Shown here piece by piece: positions 55,467-64,000 of a DNA stretch of 64,000 nt; within the stretch, counting starts at the first letter, position 1, and each line of letters opens with the position of its first letter. Below the pieces are notes generated by a model. That model was not told where the DNA came from. It saw only the letters and a program-made list of their open reading frames with translations, and ran no database searches. This DNA is from Metabacillus dongyingensis. GTDB taxonomy: Bacteria; Bacillota; Bacilli; Bacillales; Bacillaceae. The stretch lies in contig NZ_CP082944.1 in NCBI RefSeq assembly GCF_019933155.2, positions 3,350,001-3,414,000 of the forward strand, written 5' to 3'. A program made the position numbers and the translations under genes.

Positions 55467-56051
55467 TTATTTGATTTCTTCAAAAGTTTGATTGAAATTC
55501 TCAAAAAAGAGATCGGCCTCTTCATTAAAGGAATCATCATCGTCTTTTTCAGGGAGAGGAGGGAGTTCTTTTATCGTTTTTAATCCGAAGTATTCAAGAA
55601 ACTCCTTCGTCGTTCCATATAAAATTGCTCTGCCGGTACCTTCAGCCCGGCCCACTTCTTTCACAAGAACTTTAGAAGCCAGTGTTTGCAGCGGGCGCTC
55701 AGATTTCACACCGCGAATCTCTTCTATTTCAGCTCTTGTAATTGGCTGGCGGTATGCTACAATCGCCAGAATTTCAAGAGCAGCCTGAGATAAAGCTGTG
55801 TGATTCGGTGTCTCAACCAGTTTTTTTAAATAATCGGCATGCTTTTTTTTCGTTGTTAACTGAAAGACTCCCGCTACTTCAATCAGTTCGATGCCGCGCT
55901 GTTTTTTCTTATAATCATTCTGAAGTTCCTGTATGACTTCAATAATCGTTCCCTCTTCTGTCTCAAGAACGGATGTCAGCTGTTTCATTGACAGTCCTTC
56001 ATCGCCTGCAGCAAATAGAAGTGCTTCAATGATGGATTTCCATTTTTCCAA
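55467..56051 (-). CDS. scpB: Chromosome segregation and condensation protein ScpB
   Basis: Winged-helix subunit of the SMC-ScpA-ScpB condensin. A TTG start giving [12 protein letters not shown] (194 aa) is preferred, because GGGGAGG lies upstream (spacing about 10) and the family begins near there; the longer frame runs into scpA. Visible motifs are [44 protein letters not shown] in parts, and [14 protein letters not shown]. The start is 4 nt after the scpA stop. Confidence 0.95.
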   Translation of the reverse strand: MEKWKSIIEALLFAAGDEGLSMKQLTSVLETEEGTIIEVIQELQNDYKKKQRGIELIEVAGVFQLTTKKKHADYLKKLVETPNHTALSQAALEILAIVAYRQPITRAEIEEIRGVKSERPLQTLASKVLVKEVGRAEGTGRAILYGTTKEFLEYFGLKTIKELPPLPEKDDDDSFNEEADLFFENFNQTFEEIK

Positions 56052-56055
56052 GGTT

Positions 56056-56805
56056 TTATAACCTCCCCAGAATATAAATTTCTGAAAAATTTTCTTCTTG
56101 TTCAATCATGATGCTGTTTTTTTTCATCAATTCCAAGATGGCAAGAAATGTGACAACGAGGTGATCCTTTTGATTTGACGGGAAAAGCTCAGTGAATTTT
56201 CGGCGCCCTGGATTCCGCTTAAATTCGAGAAGAATTTCATCCATTCTCTTTTCAATCGGTATTTCCTGTCTTGCAATTCTAGTCTGCAATGGTTTCTGCA
56301 GCTTTTTTCTCCGCATCATCTTTTGAAATGCCCCAAGCATATCGTAGATCGTTACATTCATAGATTCTTTATCAAATACAGGTTCACCGGCAAATTCACT
56401 CAAATCGCTCGGCGGTTTTGTATAGACCTGAGAACGTTCTTCCTCCATATGTCTCAAATCATCCGCTGCCTCTTTATACTTCCTGTATTCAATCAGCCTT
56501 CTCATCAGTTCATCCCGCGGATCTTCCTCGGGTTCAAATCCAAATTCATCTTCCACCAGTTCTTCCTCGTGTTTTGGGAGGAGCATTCCGCTTTTAATGG
56601 AGAGCAAAGTCGCTGCCATCACTAAATATTCAGAGGCAACATCAAGCTGCAAGTCTTTCATCGTATGTATATAAAGCATATACTGCTCTGTAATTTCAGC
56701 TACCGGAATATCGTATATATCAATCTCGAGCGTATTAATTAAATGCAAAAGAAGATCGAGCGGCCCTTCAAATGCGTCAATTTTCACTTTGTACTGCAAC
56801 ATCAT
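56056..56805 (-). CDS. scpA: Chromosome segregation and condensation protein ScpA
   Basis: Kleisin subunit bridging the SMC heads. The 249 aa begin [21 protein letters not shown], the SMC-neck-binding domain, followed by AAEIT-type helices ([27 protein letters not shown]), a charged linker ([20 protein letters not shown]) and a C-terminal winged helix that binds the SMC head. Coupled to scpB. Two start methionines in a row; the second may be used. Confidence 0.96.
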   Translation of the reverse strand: MMLQYKVKIDAFEGPLDLLLHLINTLEIDIYDIPVAEITEQYMLYIHTMKDLQLDVASEYLVMAATLLSIKSGMLLPKHEEELVEDEFGFEPEEDPRDELMRRLIEYRKYKEAADDLRHMEEERSQVYTKPPSDLSEFAGEPVFDKESMNVTIYDMLGAFQKMMRRKKLQKPLQTRIARQEIPIEKRMDEILLEFKRNPGRRKFTELFPSNQKDHLVVTFLAILELMKKNSIMIEQEENFSEIYILGRL

Positions 56806-56941
56806 CCCACCACTTCATTCTGTACCATTCATTTCGGCTACCCTATAGTATAGAACATTCGGGTTCCAATCTCCAATACTTATTTTCAGGCGGTGAAAGT
56901 CCGCTGATTCAAAAAAAGTCCAGAATTGTGATAAACGCCCA

Positions 56942-56970
56942 AACAAACACAAGACCACCCACATATGATA
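56942..56970 (+). promoter_or_regulatory. Possible sigma-K promoter of the YjcZ-type gene
   Basis: AACA (56942-56945), 16 nt, CATATGATA (56962-56970), matching sigma-K mACm and CATAnnnTA. It lies 32 nt before the YjcZ-type ATG. Confidence 0.45.
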
Positions 56971-57002
56971 CCTATGTAAATGCAAGATGCTTAAGGAGGA
57001 AC

Positions 57003-57104
57003 ATGCAAATGGGAGATAAAGGTTTTGGTTACGGTTCAGGCTTTGCATTAATCGTTGTATTATTTATTTTGCTGATTATTGTCGGAGCTGCTTGGTTTTA
57101 CTAG
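57003..57104 (+). CDS. YjcZ-family sporulation peptide
   Basis: 33-aa peptide MQMGDKGFGYGSGFALIVVLFILLIIVGAAWFY. A short Gly/aromatic head (residues 4-12) is followed by one membrane helix (13-31). This is the YjcZ/YhjM-type family abundant in spore-formers. AAGGAGG is 3 nt before the first ATG and 9 nt before the second, so the 31-aa form starting at 57009 is equally likely. The longer frame starting at 56772 is rejected, as it crosses the scpA start on the other strand. Candidate sigma-K promoter upstream and terminator downstream. Confidence 0.85.
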   Translation: MQMGDKGFGYGSGFALIVVLFILLIIVGAAWFY

Positions 57105-57116
57105 TTTTCATTCAAA

Positions 57117-57140
57117 AGGTGCTCTTAGTGAGCACTTTTT
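57117..57140 (+). terminator. Terminator after the YjcZ-type gene
   Basis: GTGCTC/GAGCAC stem, 5-nt loop, then TTTTTGT on the plus strand, about 15 nt past the stop. Confidence 0.78.
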
Positions 57141-57214
57141 GTATTTTATAAAGGGCAAGTCATTTCTTTTATGCTACACTGAAATTTACATAAGTTTAAA
57201 TAGAAGGTGATTTT

Positions 57215-57745
57215 TTGTATCCGAAGCCATATATTGAGTACCTTGTTCATTTTCATGGAGACCGTGATTATTTTGAATGCCATGAAGTGCTTGAAGAATA
57301 TTGGAAAGAAGATCCCCCAGGGCAGAGAAAGATACACTGGGTTGGTCTTATCCAAATAGCGGTGGGCCTTTATCATTACAGAAGAAGCAACTGGAAGGGC
57401 GCTCACAGAATGATATCAAATGCCCTCGCCATATTGGAGGAAGAAAAAGACGCACTGCTCTCCCTTGGATTAAATCCTGAGAAAACAACAGAACTATTAA
57501 GAAAAAGAAGCAAAGACATCGAAAATAAACGGCCATACAAAAGTATCAATCTGCCGCTGGAAGACAGCGATCTTCTTAAAACATGCATTGAATACTGCGA
57601 AAACCATCAGCTGCAATGGGGACATCCAAGCGACTTATCAAATGATTTTCTTATTCATAAGCATTCGCTGCGGGACCGGAGCGATGTGATTGCGGAACGA
57701 AAGAACAGCCTGATCCGCAAACAGCAAAAAACAGATGAAGCATAA
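57215..57745 (+). CDS. ypuF: YpuF-like DUF309 protein
   Basis: 176-aa soluble protein of the DUF309 family. The hallmark helix pair is visible: DYFECHEVLEEYWKED (residues 17-32) and GLIQIAVGLYHYRRSNWKGA (44-63), with the conserved H-E and GA residues. TTG start with GAAGGTG 6 nt upstream. B. subtilis ypuF lies in the same neighbourhood. Function unknown; the buried acidic/His pairs hint at metal or ligand binding, which is speculative. Its stop codon lies inside a strong hairpin. Confidence 0.88.
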   Translation: MYPKPYIEYLVHFHGDRDYFECHEVLEEYWKEDPPGQRKIHWVGLIQIAVGLYHYRRSNWKGAHRMISNALAILEEEKDALLSLGLNPEKTTELLRKRSKDIENKRPYKSINLPLEDSDLLKTCIEYCENHQLQWGHPSDLSNDFLIHKHSLRDRSDVIAERKNSLIRKQQKTDEA

Positions 57746-57756
57746 GCTTCATCTGT
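57731..57756. terminator. Bidirectional terminator, ypuF and ribT
   Basis: ACAGATGAAGC/GCTTCATCTGT perfect 11-bp stem, 4-nt loop, with A tract left and T tract right. It contains the last codons and stop of ypuF. Confidence 0.92.
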
Positions 57757-57758
57757 TT

Positions 57759-58124
<366 letters not shown>

Positions 58125-58127
58125 TCA

Positions 58128-58241
58128 TTAACGAAATAACCTTCCGATTAGAGAAAGCAAAAACAATAAACTTGCGCCTATCATGATGTAAAATAAAATT
58201 CTTTCCTGATTTCTTCCCTTATCCTTTTGATCATGATTCAT
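58128..58241 (-). CDS. Small single-helix membrane peptide between ribH and ribT
   Basis: 37-aa ORF read by hand: a basic head (MNHDQKDKGRNQER), one hydrophobic helix (ILFYIMIGASLLFLLSLIG) and RLFR tail. AGGAG lies 9 nt before the ATG. It begins about 65 nt after the ribH stop and ends about 12 nt before ribT. The good ribosome binding site and amphipathic head suggest it is translated. No family recognised; it is unlikely to be part of riboflavin synthesis itself. Confidence 0.6.
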   Translation of the reverse strand: MNHDQKDKGRNQERILFYIMIGASLLFLLSLIGRLFR

Positions 58242-58305
58242 GAAGAATCACTCCTCAGAACATTATAAACAGTTTTTCCCGCATTTTAAACACTTTTGCC
58301 TAAAA

Positions 58306-58770
58306 TTAATCCATTGTACGCATTAAATTCGCCATTTCAATCGCTGCAACCGCTGCTTCATAGCCTTTATTCCCAGCTTTAGTTCCCGCTCTTTCAATAG
58401 CCTGTTCAATTGATTCGGTTGTCAAAACTCCGAAGATAACCGGTACTCCTGTGCTCATTGAAGCTTGAGAAACTCCTTTAGCAGCTTCATTGCAGACATA
58501 ATCATAGTGGGTTGTAGAACCTCTAATGACAGTTCCCAGAGTAATGACTGCATCATATTTATTTGAAGATGCCATTTTTTTGGCAACCAGCGGAATCTCA
58601 AATGCTCCAGGCACCCATGCAAGCTCAACATTCTCATCTTCTACTCCATGGCGTTTTAGAGCGTCAACTGCTCCGCTTAATAGCTTGCTTGTAATAAACT
58701 CATTGAATCTTCCTACGATGATCGCTACTTTTAATCCTGATCCGACTAAATTACCCTCATATGTTTTCAT
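58306..58770 (-). CDS. ribH: 6,7-dimethyl-8-ribityllumazine synthase
   Basis: Condenses 5-amino-6-ribitylamino-uracil with dihydroxybutanone phosphate to lumazine; 60-mer capsid subunit in Bacillus. The 154-aa protein shows [40 protein letters not shown] (catalytic His) and [17 protein letters not shown]. It follows ribBA by about 15 nt. Confidence 0.97.
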   Translation of the reverse strand: MKTYEGNLVGSGLKVAIIVGRFNEFITSKLLSGAVDALKRHGVEDENVELAWVPGAFEIPLVAKKMASSNKYDAVITLGTVIRGSTTHYDYVCNEAAKGVSQASMSTGVPVIFGVLTTESIEQAIERAGTKAGNKGYEAAVAAIEMANLMRTMD

Positions 58771-58785
58771 GTATAGTTCCTCCGA

Positions 58786-59982
58786 TTATAAGTTTAGTAA
58801 GTGTCCAAGTTTTCCTTGCTTTGTTTTCATATAGCCTTCATTTTCCTTCTTGGAAGGCATTTGAATAGGCACGCGGTCCACTACAGTAAGACCGTATCCT
58901 TCAAGTCCTGCTATTTTTCTCGGATTGTTTGTCAACAGCTTCATTTCTGAAACACCAAGATCTCTTAAGATTTGAGCACCAATTCCATACTCTCTTAAAT
59001 CATCTGCAAATCCAAGCTTGTGATTGGCTTCAACTGTATCATATCCTTCTTCCTGCAAAGCATAGGCCTTCATTTTATTCAGCAGGCCGATTCCTCTGCC
59101 TTCTTGTCTCATATATAAGAGGATGCCGCTTCCCGCTTCCTCGATTTGAGACAGCGCTGCATGCAGCTGCGGTCCGCAGTCGCACCGGTTCGATCCAAAT
59201 ACATCTCCAGTCAGACATTCAGAGTGAACACGGACAAGCGTCGGCTGATCCTCTGAAATTTCACCTTTCACAAGGGCAATATGCTCTTTCCCGTCCAATA
59301 TATTTGAATATCCGACTGCTCTGAACATGCCGAATTCAGTAGGGAGTTTTATATCCGCTTCTCTTTTCACGAGAGCATCTGACATATTGCGGTAATGAAT
59401 CAAGTCCTTGATTGTAATCATTTTTAAGTCAAGCTCTTTTGCAATTTCAATTAAATCAGGAACCCGTGCCATTTCGCCGTCTTCTTTAATAATTTCACAA
59501 ATGACGCCGACAGGGCTTGCTCCGCAGAGTTTAGCCAGATCGACAGCTGCCTCTGTATGCCCTGATCTTCTTAAAACTCCGCCCTCTTTTGCAATAAGAG
59601 GGAAAATATGGCCAGGTCTTTTAAAATCCAGCGGCACTGCATCTTCTTTTAAAATGGCTTTAATGGTTTCTGATCTTTCAGCAGCACTGATTCCTGTTTT
59701 GGTTGTTTTGTAATCAATGCTGATCGTAAAAGCAGTGCCATGCGGATCTGTATTGTCATTTACCATAGGATGAAAATTAAATTTCTCAGCATATTCTTCT
59801 GTCAGAGGAACACAAACCAGACCTCTGCCATGCTTAATCATGAAGTTAATAACCTCTGGCGTTGCATAATCTGCCAGCGCAATAAAATCACCTTCATTTT
59901 CGCGGTCTTCATCATCTACTACGATGACTGTTTTTCCAAGCTTTAAATCGTCTAACGCTTCTTTAATGGAATGAAATGTCAT
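58786..59982 (-). CDS. ribBA: Bifunctional DHBP synthase / GTP cyclohydrolase II
   Basis: Supplies both branches of riboflavin synthesis. N-terminal DHBP synthase (about 1-200): [13 protein letters not shown] acidic motif, [19 protein letters not shown]-terminal GTP cyclohydrolase II (about 205-398): zinc motif [18 protein letters not shown] and RQEGRGIGL. The start giving [10 protein letters not shown] (398 aa, as in B. subtilis) has GGGGG upstream; the frame extending into ribE is rejected. Operon order ribD-ribE-ribBA-ribH. Confidence 0.97.
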   Translation of the reverse strand: MTFHSIKEALDDLKLGKTVIVVDDEDRENEGDFIALADYATPEVINFMIKHGRGLVCVPLTEEYAEKFNFHPMVNDNTDPHGTAFTISIDYKTTKTGISAAERSETIKAILKEDAVPLDFKRPGHIFPLIAKEGGVLRRSGHTEAAVDLAKLCGASPVGVICEIIKEDGEMARVPDLIEIAKELDLKMITIKDLIHYRNMSDALVKREADIKLPTEFGMFRAVGYSNILDGKEHIALVKGEISEDQPTLVRVHSECLTGDVFGSNRCDCGPQLHAALSQIEEAGSGILLYMRQEGRGIGLLNKMKAYALQEEGYDTVEANHKLGFADDLREYGIGAQILRDLGVSEMKLLTNNPRKIAGLEGYGLTVVDRVPIQMPSKKENEGYMKTKQGKLGHLLNL

Positions 59983-59996
59983 GGTGATCCCCCATT

Positions 59997-60641
59997 CTAA
60001 TAAAAACCATTTTCTTTTAGAAAGTCCGTTGTTAAAGATGAAGATGCCGGATTTGACTGCATCACAAACTTTTTGACATATTTCCCGAGCATATCGCATT
60101 CGATATTTACGGTATCCCCAGCCTTTTTGCCTCCGAGAACTGTTTCCGACAATGTGTGGGGAATAATCGAGACTGTTACTTTTTCATCCTCTAAACCAAA
60201 AATGGTTAAGCTGATGCCGTCAATCGCTATAGATCCCTTCATTACCAGGGATGATGTCATTTCTTTACTGACCTTGATCTCATAGTAGACCGCATTGGCT
60301 GAAGGCTTTTTGCGGATGATGGTTCCAGTGCCGTCGACGTGACCTGTTACAAAATGGCCTCCAAAGCGTCCATTGGCGGACATCGCCCTCTCCAGGTTGA
60401 CGGATGAACCAGGCTTAAGAAAATTCAGGGAAGTTGCTTTTACTGTTTCAGGCATCACATCCACAGTGAACGATTTAGACGTAAAAGCAGTAACTGTTAA
60501 ACAAACGCCATTTACGGAAATACTGTCTCCAAGATTCACATCTTCCGTAATTTTCTCAGCATGAACCGTCATCTCAATTGCTTCTTCTGTTCCCTGCATA
60601 TTCGCGATTGTGCCGATTTCTTCAATGATTCCGGTAAACAT
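59997..60641 (-). CDS. ribE: Riboflavin synthase alpha subunit
   Basis: Dismutates two lumazine molecules to riboflavin plus the pyrimidine. The 214-aa protein has the two tandem lumazine-binding domains, each with an [10 protein letters not shown] / [14 protein letters not shown] start and [11 protein letters not shown] / [11 protein letters not shown] strands (residues about 41-51 and 138-148). It sits between ribD and ribBA with short gaps. Confidence 0.96.
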   Translation of the reverse strand: MFTGIIEEIGTIANMQGTEEAIEMTVHAEKITEDVNLGDSISVNGVCLTVTAFTSKSFTVDVMPETVKATSLNFLKPGSSVNLERAMSANGRFGGHFVTGHVDGTGTIIRKKPSANAVYYEIKVSKEMTSSLVMKGSIAIDGISLTIFGLEDEKVTVSIIPHTLSETVLGGKKAGDTVNIECDMLGKYVKKFVMQSNPASSSLTTDFLKENGFY

Positions 60642-60647
60642 TCCATT

Positions 60648-61736
60648 TCACCCCTCTTTTTTAACACAGACTATTTTGAGATCATCACCGAGAATCTCAG
60701 TTTGTTTTATTTTTAAACGAATCGCCTCATTTATTCCTCTGAATCCTGCGCCGCCAACAGCGGGAGGGGCATCTTTTCCGCCGATGAGCATGGGGGCAGC
60801 ATAGCTCACCACTTCATTAAATAACCCGCTTTTTATAAAACTTCCATGAACGGCAGCGCCGCCTTCTACGAACAGCGATGTGATGTTTTTTTCTCCAAGC
60901 AGGAGGAGCAAATTGTCTATTTCAATAGCCGGCGTATTCATTTGAATGATAACGGCTTTTTTCTTCTGAAAAGATGCTATTTTTTCAGGTGAAACTCCGC
61001 TGCCAGTGATGATCCAGGTTTCCGATAGACCATCATTGACTACAGCTGCAGTTTCAGGTGTTCTAAGATGCGTATCCAAAACAATTCTGACAGGCTGCTT
61101 TTTCGGGTTTTCAAGTCGGCAAGTCAGGGATGAATCATCTTTTATTACCGTTTCGACGCCAGCAAGAATTGCATCATGCAGCTCCCGGTATTTGTGAACA
61201 TCAAGTCTTGCCTCTTCACCTGTGATCCATTTGCTTTCACCTGTGACAGTCGCCGTTTTCCCGTCTAGACTGCCCGCCCATTTTAATGTTACAAAAGGAC
61301 GTTTTGTTTGAATGAAATGAAAGAAGACCTTATTCAGCGCTTCTGCTTCGCTATTTAAAACTCCTGAAACCACTTCGATTCCAGCAGCTAGAAGCTTCTT
61401 AATCCCTCTTCCTGCAACAAGCGGATTCGGGTCTTCCGCTGCAATGACCACTCTTTTCACCTTTGAAGAAATGAGAAGATCAGCGCATGGAGGTGTTTTT
61501 CCATGATGACTGCAAGGCTCGAGCGTAACATAGACGGTTGAATCCTCAGCTTCAGCTCCTGCCATCCTGATGGCATGAACTTCTGCATGAGGTTCACCAG
61601 CTTTTAAATGTGCGCCCATTCCAATCATTTGACCGTTCTTCACCACTACAGCACCCACAAGCGGATTCGGACTTGTTTGTCCTGAACCCTGTTCTGCTAG
61701 CTGAAGTGCCACTTTCATATAATCCTGATCTTCCAA
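60648..61736 (-). CDS. ribD: Bifunctional riboflavin deaminase/reductase RibD
   Basis: Deaminates the GTP cyclohydrolase II product and reduces its ribosyl side chain. N-terminal deaminase (about 1-145) with zinc motif HAEVHAIRMAG and PCSHHGKTPPCADLL; C-terminal reductase (about 147-362) with VTLKWAGSLDGKTA and FVEGGAAVHGSFI. A TTG start giving MEDQDYMKVALQLA (362 aa) has GGGAGG 7 nt upstream and matches the family start. The longer frame crosses the riboswitch terminator and is rejected. First gene of the FMN-controlled operon. Confidence 0.96.
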   Translation of the reverse strand: MEDQDYMKVALQLAEQGSGQTSPNPLVGAVVVKNGQMIGMGAHLKAGEPHAEVHAIRMAGAEAEDSTVYVTLEPCSHHGKTPPCADLLISSKVKRVVIAAEDPNPLVAGRGIKKLLAAGIEVVSGVLNSEAEALNKVFFHFIQTKRPFVTLKWAGSLDGKTATVTGESKWITGEEARLDVHKYRELHDAILAGVETVIKDDSSLTCRLENPKKQPVRIVLDTHLRTPETAAVVNDGLSETWIITGSGVSPEKIASFQKKKAVIIQMNTPAIEIDNLLLLLGEKNITSLFVEGGAAVHGSFIKSGLFNEVVSYAAPMLIGGKDAPPAVGGAGFRGINEAIRLKIKQTEILGDDLKIVCVKKEG

Positions 61737-61765
61737 TGTACTGCCTCCCTTTAAAGTAAAAATAA

Positions 61766-61796
61766 AAAGCCCAAGGTAATAAATACCTGGGGCTTT
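61766..61796 (-). terminator. Riboswitch-controlled terminator of the rib operon
   Basis: AAAGCCC and GGTA paired with TACC and GGGCTTT (11-bp interrupted stem, small loop), then TTATTTTTAC on the minus strand, just before the ribD ribosome binding site. Confidence 0.85.
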
Positions 61797-61887
61797 GTAA
61801 GGGATTTCAGTCACATATGCATGTCAAACAAGAGTACTATTCATCTGTTTTTTCAGAAAAATAATACCCATACGTTCACATTGTGTT

Positions 61888-62024
61888 CCTTCTCCCATCC
61901 AGACTATACTGTCGGCTCTAGATTTTCACTAGATCCACCGCTTGCAGTTCATGCAAGTCGGGTCACGGACTTAAAAGCTTCTGCTTTATCACCGCCGGTT
62001 GGGAATTTCACCCTGCCCCGAAGG
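61888..62024 (-). ncRNA. FMN riboswitch of the rib operon
   Basis: Minus-strand order of conserved RFN segments is intact: CCTTCGGGGCAGGGTG, AATTCCCAACCGGCGGT, an extended variable arm (GACTTGCATGAACTGCAAGC region), GGATCTAGTGAAAATC, and CCGACAGTATAGTCTGGATGG in pieces. It controls ribD-ribE-ribBA-ribH and probably ribT. Confidence 0.96.
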
Positions 62025-62057
62025 ATTTCAATGAATTATGAAGTTTTCCTTGCTACT

Positions 62058-62086
62058 ATCTTATCGGGATTAGACCAAAAATGCAA
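62058..62086 (-). promoter_or_regulatory. Promoter of the rib operon
   Basis: TTGCAT (62081-62086) and TAAGAT (62058-62063) on the minus strand with a 17-nt spacer, about 34 nt before the aptamer. Confidence 0.68.
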
Positions 62087-62438
62087 TCTTTTAATCTCTG
62101 AGTTTTCAGATGGGAAATGATGTGCTGGTGCTGTGATTGAATTAGATCGGGAGATAGGTATCCTGGTGTTATCAGGTACCCAATTAGGGCACTCTATTCA
62201 GGAAAAACGCTATTCCAGGTACCAAAAACGATTGGGTGTTCAGACGAGCTGGATAAAGGAGTTCTTGGATTTAAACATCTGTAGATTCATTAGTTCCAGC
62301 GGTTCGGAGCGACTCTTCAACTTCAATTAATCACTCCTTCACCTAATCTTATATCAGACAAAAATATTCTGCATATGCCTGAAATCTGTTCAAAACAATC
62401 AAAAAGCTGCCCCCTAAAGGACAGCTTTAAAATCATGC
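62087..62438. other. Gap between rib operon promoter and ppiB
   Basis: No supported gene. An open frame on the plus strand at 62133-62330 has no ribosome binding site and no protein-like composition. A palindromic tract lies at 62157-62240 (GGTATCCTG/CAGGTACC and CCCAAT/ATTGGG pairs, with CAGGTACC repeated near 62175 and 62216). The ppiB terminator is at 62403-62428. Confidence 0.5.
62403..62428 (-). terminator. Terminator after ppiB
   Basis: AAAGCTG/CAGCTTT perfect 7-bp stem extended by CC/GG pairing, then TTGATTG after TTTT on the minus strand, 11 nt past the ppiB stop. Confidence 0.82.
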
Positions 62439-62873
62439 TTATTCTTCCCAGACTTTAACTTCTTTCATGACATCGCCTTGCTTGATTTTATAAATGTTGT
62501 CCATGCCTTCAATCACTTGGCCGAAAACAGTGTGAACGCCATTTAAATGCGGCTGCGGCTCGTGTACGATGAAGAACTGGCTGCCGCCTGTGTCTTTACC
62601 AGCATGAGCCATTGATAATGCTCCTGCTACATGCTTGTGAGGGTTTCCTGCTGTTTCACATTTAATAGAATAGCCAGGGCCGCCTGCACCTGTGCCCGTA
62701 GGATCTCCGCCCTGTGCAACAAAACCTGGAATAACACGGTGGAAGTTTACTCCGTTGTAAAATCCTTCGTTTGCAAGCTTCTCAAAGTTTTCAACTGTTT
62801 TTGGCGCTGCCTCAGGATAAAATTCGATCACTAATTGATCGCCATTTTCCATTGTAATTTGACCTTTTTTCAT
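62439..62873 (-). CDS. ppiB: Cyclophilin-type peptidyl-prolyl isomerase PpiB
   Basis: Cytoplasmic prolyl isomerase that helps protein folding. The 144-aa protein has the cyclophilin core: [19 protein letters not shown] (residues about 44-62), [20 protein letters not shown], and [17 protein letters not shown]. Start at [10 protein letters not shown] with AGGAGG 10 nt upstream; the longer frame adds 18 residues without support. Single-gene unit with its own terminator. Confidence 0.96.
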   Translation of the reverse strand: MKKGQITMENGDQLVIEFYPEAAPKTVENFEKLANEGFYNGVNFHRVIPGFVAQGGDPTGTGAGGPGYSIKCETAGNPHKHVAGALSMAHAGKDTGGSQFFIVHEPQPHLNGVHTVFGQVIEGMDNIYKIKQGDVMKEVKVWEE

Positions 62874-63066
62874 ATGTATGAAACCTCCTGCTTCTTTTTT
62901 TCGTCTAATAGACTGAACGTTATTCATTCTACTATAATACGTTCAAGAAAGCCAAGGAGATCGTCTGCCGCCGCAGCAAGAAGGTACATCAGTGAAAAAA
63001 TTCTGTCGCCAATCAGAAAAAAATACTATAATGAAGGTTGCTGTCATGAACTAAGGAGGACTTTTT

Positions 63067-63948
63067 TTGAAAAAAATATTGGTTTCTATAATGGCGTTTG
63101 CATTATTTGCTTTCCCGACTATCGGGCTTGCTGATGCAGCTGCCGGAGATAAAATTATCACACTCGGAAAGAACTTAACAGAAGCGCAGAAGCAGTCTAT
63201 GCTTGCTGAGATGGGCGCTGATGACAATTCACAGGTTATTGAAGTTACGAATGAAGAAGAACATAAATATTTAGGCAACTACATTCCTAAAGCCCAGATT
63301 GGAACGAAGGCTATTTCATCATCAGCTATTACGATCGAAAAAAGCGGATCTGGTCTTGAAGTAAATACAAAAAACATTAATTGGGTAACAGACGAAATGT
63401 ACTTGAATGCCCTTATGACAGCTGGCGTAAAAGATGCAACTATCCAGGTTACAGCTCCTTTTGAAGTATCCGGAACTGCGGCGCTTACCGGACTATTAAA
63501 GGCGTACGAAGTTACTTCTGAGGAAACCATTCCAGAAGAAGTAAAACAGGTGGCAAACGAAGAGCTTGTCAAAACAGCAGAGCTTGGGGATAAAGTCGGC
63601 GAAGAAAACGCAAGTGCGCTGATGGCGAAAATTAAAGAAGAAATCGCAAATAACGGCGTACCGAAAACAGATGCGGAATTCCGCGAGTTAATTGAAAAAG
63701 CGGCAAGCGACCTTGGCATCACTCTATCAGAAGAAGAAATTAACAGCCTCGTTGCATTATTTAACAAAATGAAAGATGTGAACGTTGACTGGGATCAAGT
63801 GGGGCAGCAGCTTGATAAAGCAAAGGACAAGATTTCAAACTTTATAGATTCAGAGGAAGGACAAAACTTCCTTGATCAGCTGAAGGAATTCTTCATCGCC
63901 CTCTGGGATGCGATCATTTCCATTTTCAGCAATAAAGATAATGCATAA
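63067..63948 (+). CDS. ypuA: YpuA-like secreted protein (DUF1002)
   Basis: 293 aa, exported: signal peptide MKKILVSIMAFALFAFPTIGLADA, then a DUF1002 domain through to the C-terminus. TTG start with AAGGAGG 7 nt upstream. Segments such as TAGVKDATIQVTAPFEVSGTAALTGLLKAYE in parts are characteristic. The acidic C-terminal half is helical (FRELIEKAASDLGITLSEEEINSLVALFNKM). B. subtilis ypuA lies at the same place next to ppiB. Function unknown; a cell-surface role is likely. Confidence 0.93.
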   Translation: MKKILVSIMAFALFAFPTIGLADAAAGDKIITLGKNLTEAQKQSMLAEMGADDNSQVIEVTNEEEHKYLGNYIPKAQIGTKAISSSAITIEKSGSGLEVNTKNINWVTDEMYLNALMTAGVKDATIQVTAPFEVSGTAALTGLLKAYEVTSEETIPEEVKQVANEELVKTAELGDKVGEENASALMAKIKEEIANNGVPKTDAEFRELIEKAASDLGITLSEEEINSLVALFNKMKDVNVDWDQVGQQLDKAKDKISNFIDSEEGQNFLDQLKEFFIALWDAIISIFSNKDNA

Positions 63949-63952
63949 AAAA

Positions 63953-63976
63953 AAGACGAGCCGGCGAGCTCGTCTT
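63953..63976 (+). terminator. Terminator after ypuA
   Basis: AAGACGAGC/GCTCGTCTT perfect 9-bp stem with a 6-nt loop and a ten-T tract on the plus strand, 4 nt past the ypuA stop. Confidence 0.92.
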
Positions 63977-64000
63977 TTTTTTTTACATATTAGCTTTGTG

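Noticed and set aside
56772..57104. 110-codon plus-strand frame ending in the YjcZ-type peptide
   Set aside because: Only the last 33 codons have a ribosome binding site and family resemblance; the upstream part overlaps the scpA start region and the candidate promoter.
61821..62120. 99-codon plus-strand frame over the FMN aptamer
   Set aside because: Antisense of the RFN element, no ribosome binding site.
62133..62330. 65-codon plus-strand frame between the rib promoter and ppiB
   Set aside because: No ribosome binding site and it lies in a palindromic tract; treated as non-coding.
63279..63767. 162-codon minus-strand frame inside ypuA
   Set aside because: Antisense shadow of a secreted protein gene with signal peptide and strong ribosome binding site; composition is Ser-rich and not protein-like.

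Overview
This window looks like a chromosomal segment from a spore-forming, flagellated, menaquinone-using member of the Bacillaceae. It carries spoIVA, sleB/ypeB, spmA/spmB, dacB, cheR, mtrB (TRAP), the sigX/rsiX pair and resABCDE. Gene order follows the Bacillus subtilis aroF-to-ypuA interval almost throughout. Protein similarity and the extra B12-related genes suggest a Metabacillus-like or related Bacillus lineage; this is inference without a database search. I see no tRNA, rRNA, insertion sequence, prophage or CRISPR array. Most genes are on the minus strand and are best read from high to low coordinates.

Layout. 1-9.6 kb: aroC fragment, cheR, ndk, hepT-menG-hepS (MK-7 side chain and ring methylation), mtrB, folE, hbs, spoIVA, yphF, yphE. 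10.2-20.9 kb: gpsA, der, a YIEGIA protein with its small capping partner, yphA, ypzI, fni, the S1-domain protein YpfD, an acyltransferase, cmk, ypfB, the PilZ protein MotI, ypeB. 21-27.2 kb: sleB, prsW, ansA, ypdA, gudB, mecB. 27.3-34 kb: a MerR/B12-binding regulator, a small membrane protein, a CBS protein, ypbF-ypbE-ypbD-recQ-ypbB. 34-42.5 kb: ferredoxin, FMN-riboswitch ribU, serA, a PAS histidine kinase, a PHP phosphoesterase, an M23/LysM protein, rsiX-sigX. 42.8-54.3 kb: a cobalamin-riboswitch unit (lipoprotein, ECF S component, cobalamin adenosyltransferase), resE-D-C-B-A, rluB, spmB-spmA-dacB. 54.4-64 kb: ypuI, an unrecognised gene, scpB-scpA, a YjcZ-type peptide, ypuF, ribT, ribH-ribBA-ribE-ribD behind a second FMN riboswitch, ppiB, ypuA.

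Genes working together. HepS/HepT/MenG make menaquinone-7, which feeds the respiration that ResDE senses; ResABC matures c-type cytochromes. SpoIVA, SpmA/B, DacB, SleB/YpeB and probably PrsW, YIEGIA and YjcZ belong to sporulation or germination. Two FMN riboswitches coordinate riboflavin synthesis and uptake.

The most unusual content is B12-related. A cobalamin-riboswitch transcript encodes a transcobalamin-like (DUF4430) lipoprotein, an ECF S component and a PduO-type adenosyltransferase, which would make adenosylcobalamin. About 15 kb away is a MerR regulator with the Wx9EH and ExHxxG signatures of CarH/LitR adenosylcobalamin photoreceptors, preceded by a promoter whose -35 region overlaps candidate CarH-type operators. 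Secondary points are a family of degenerate palindromic intergenic repeats, a hexanucleotide microsatellite in ypbE, and a terminator whose 3' arm appears to serve as the ribosome binding site of the next gene.
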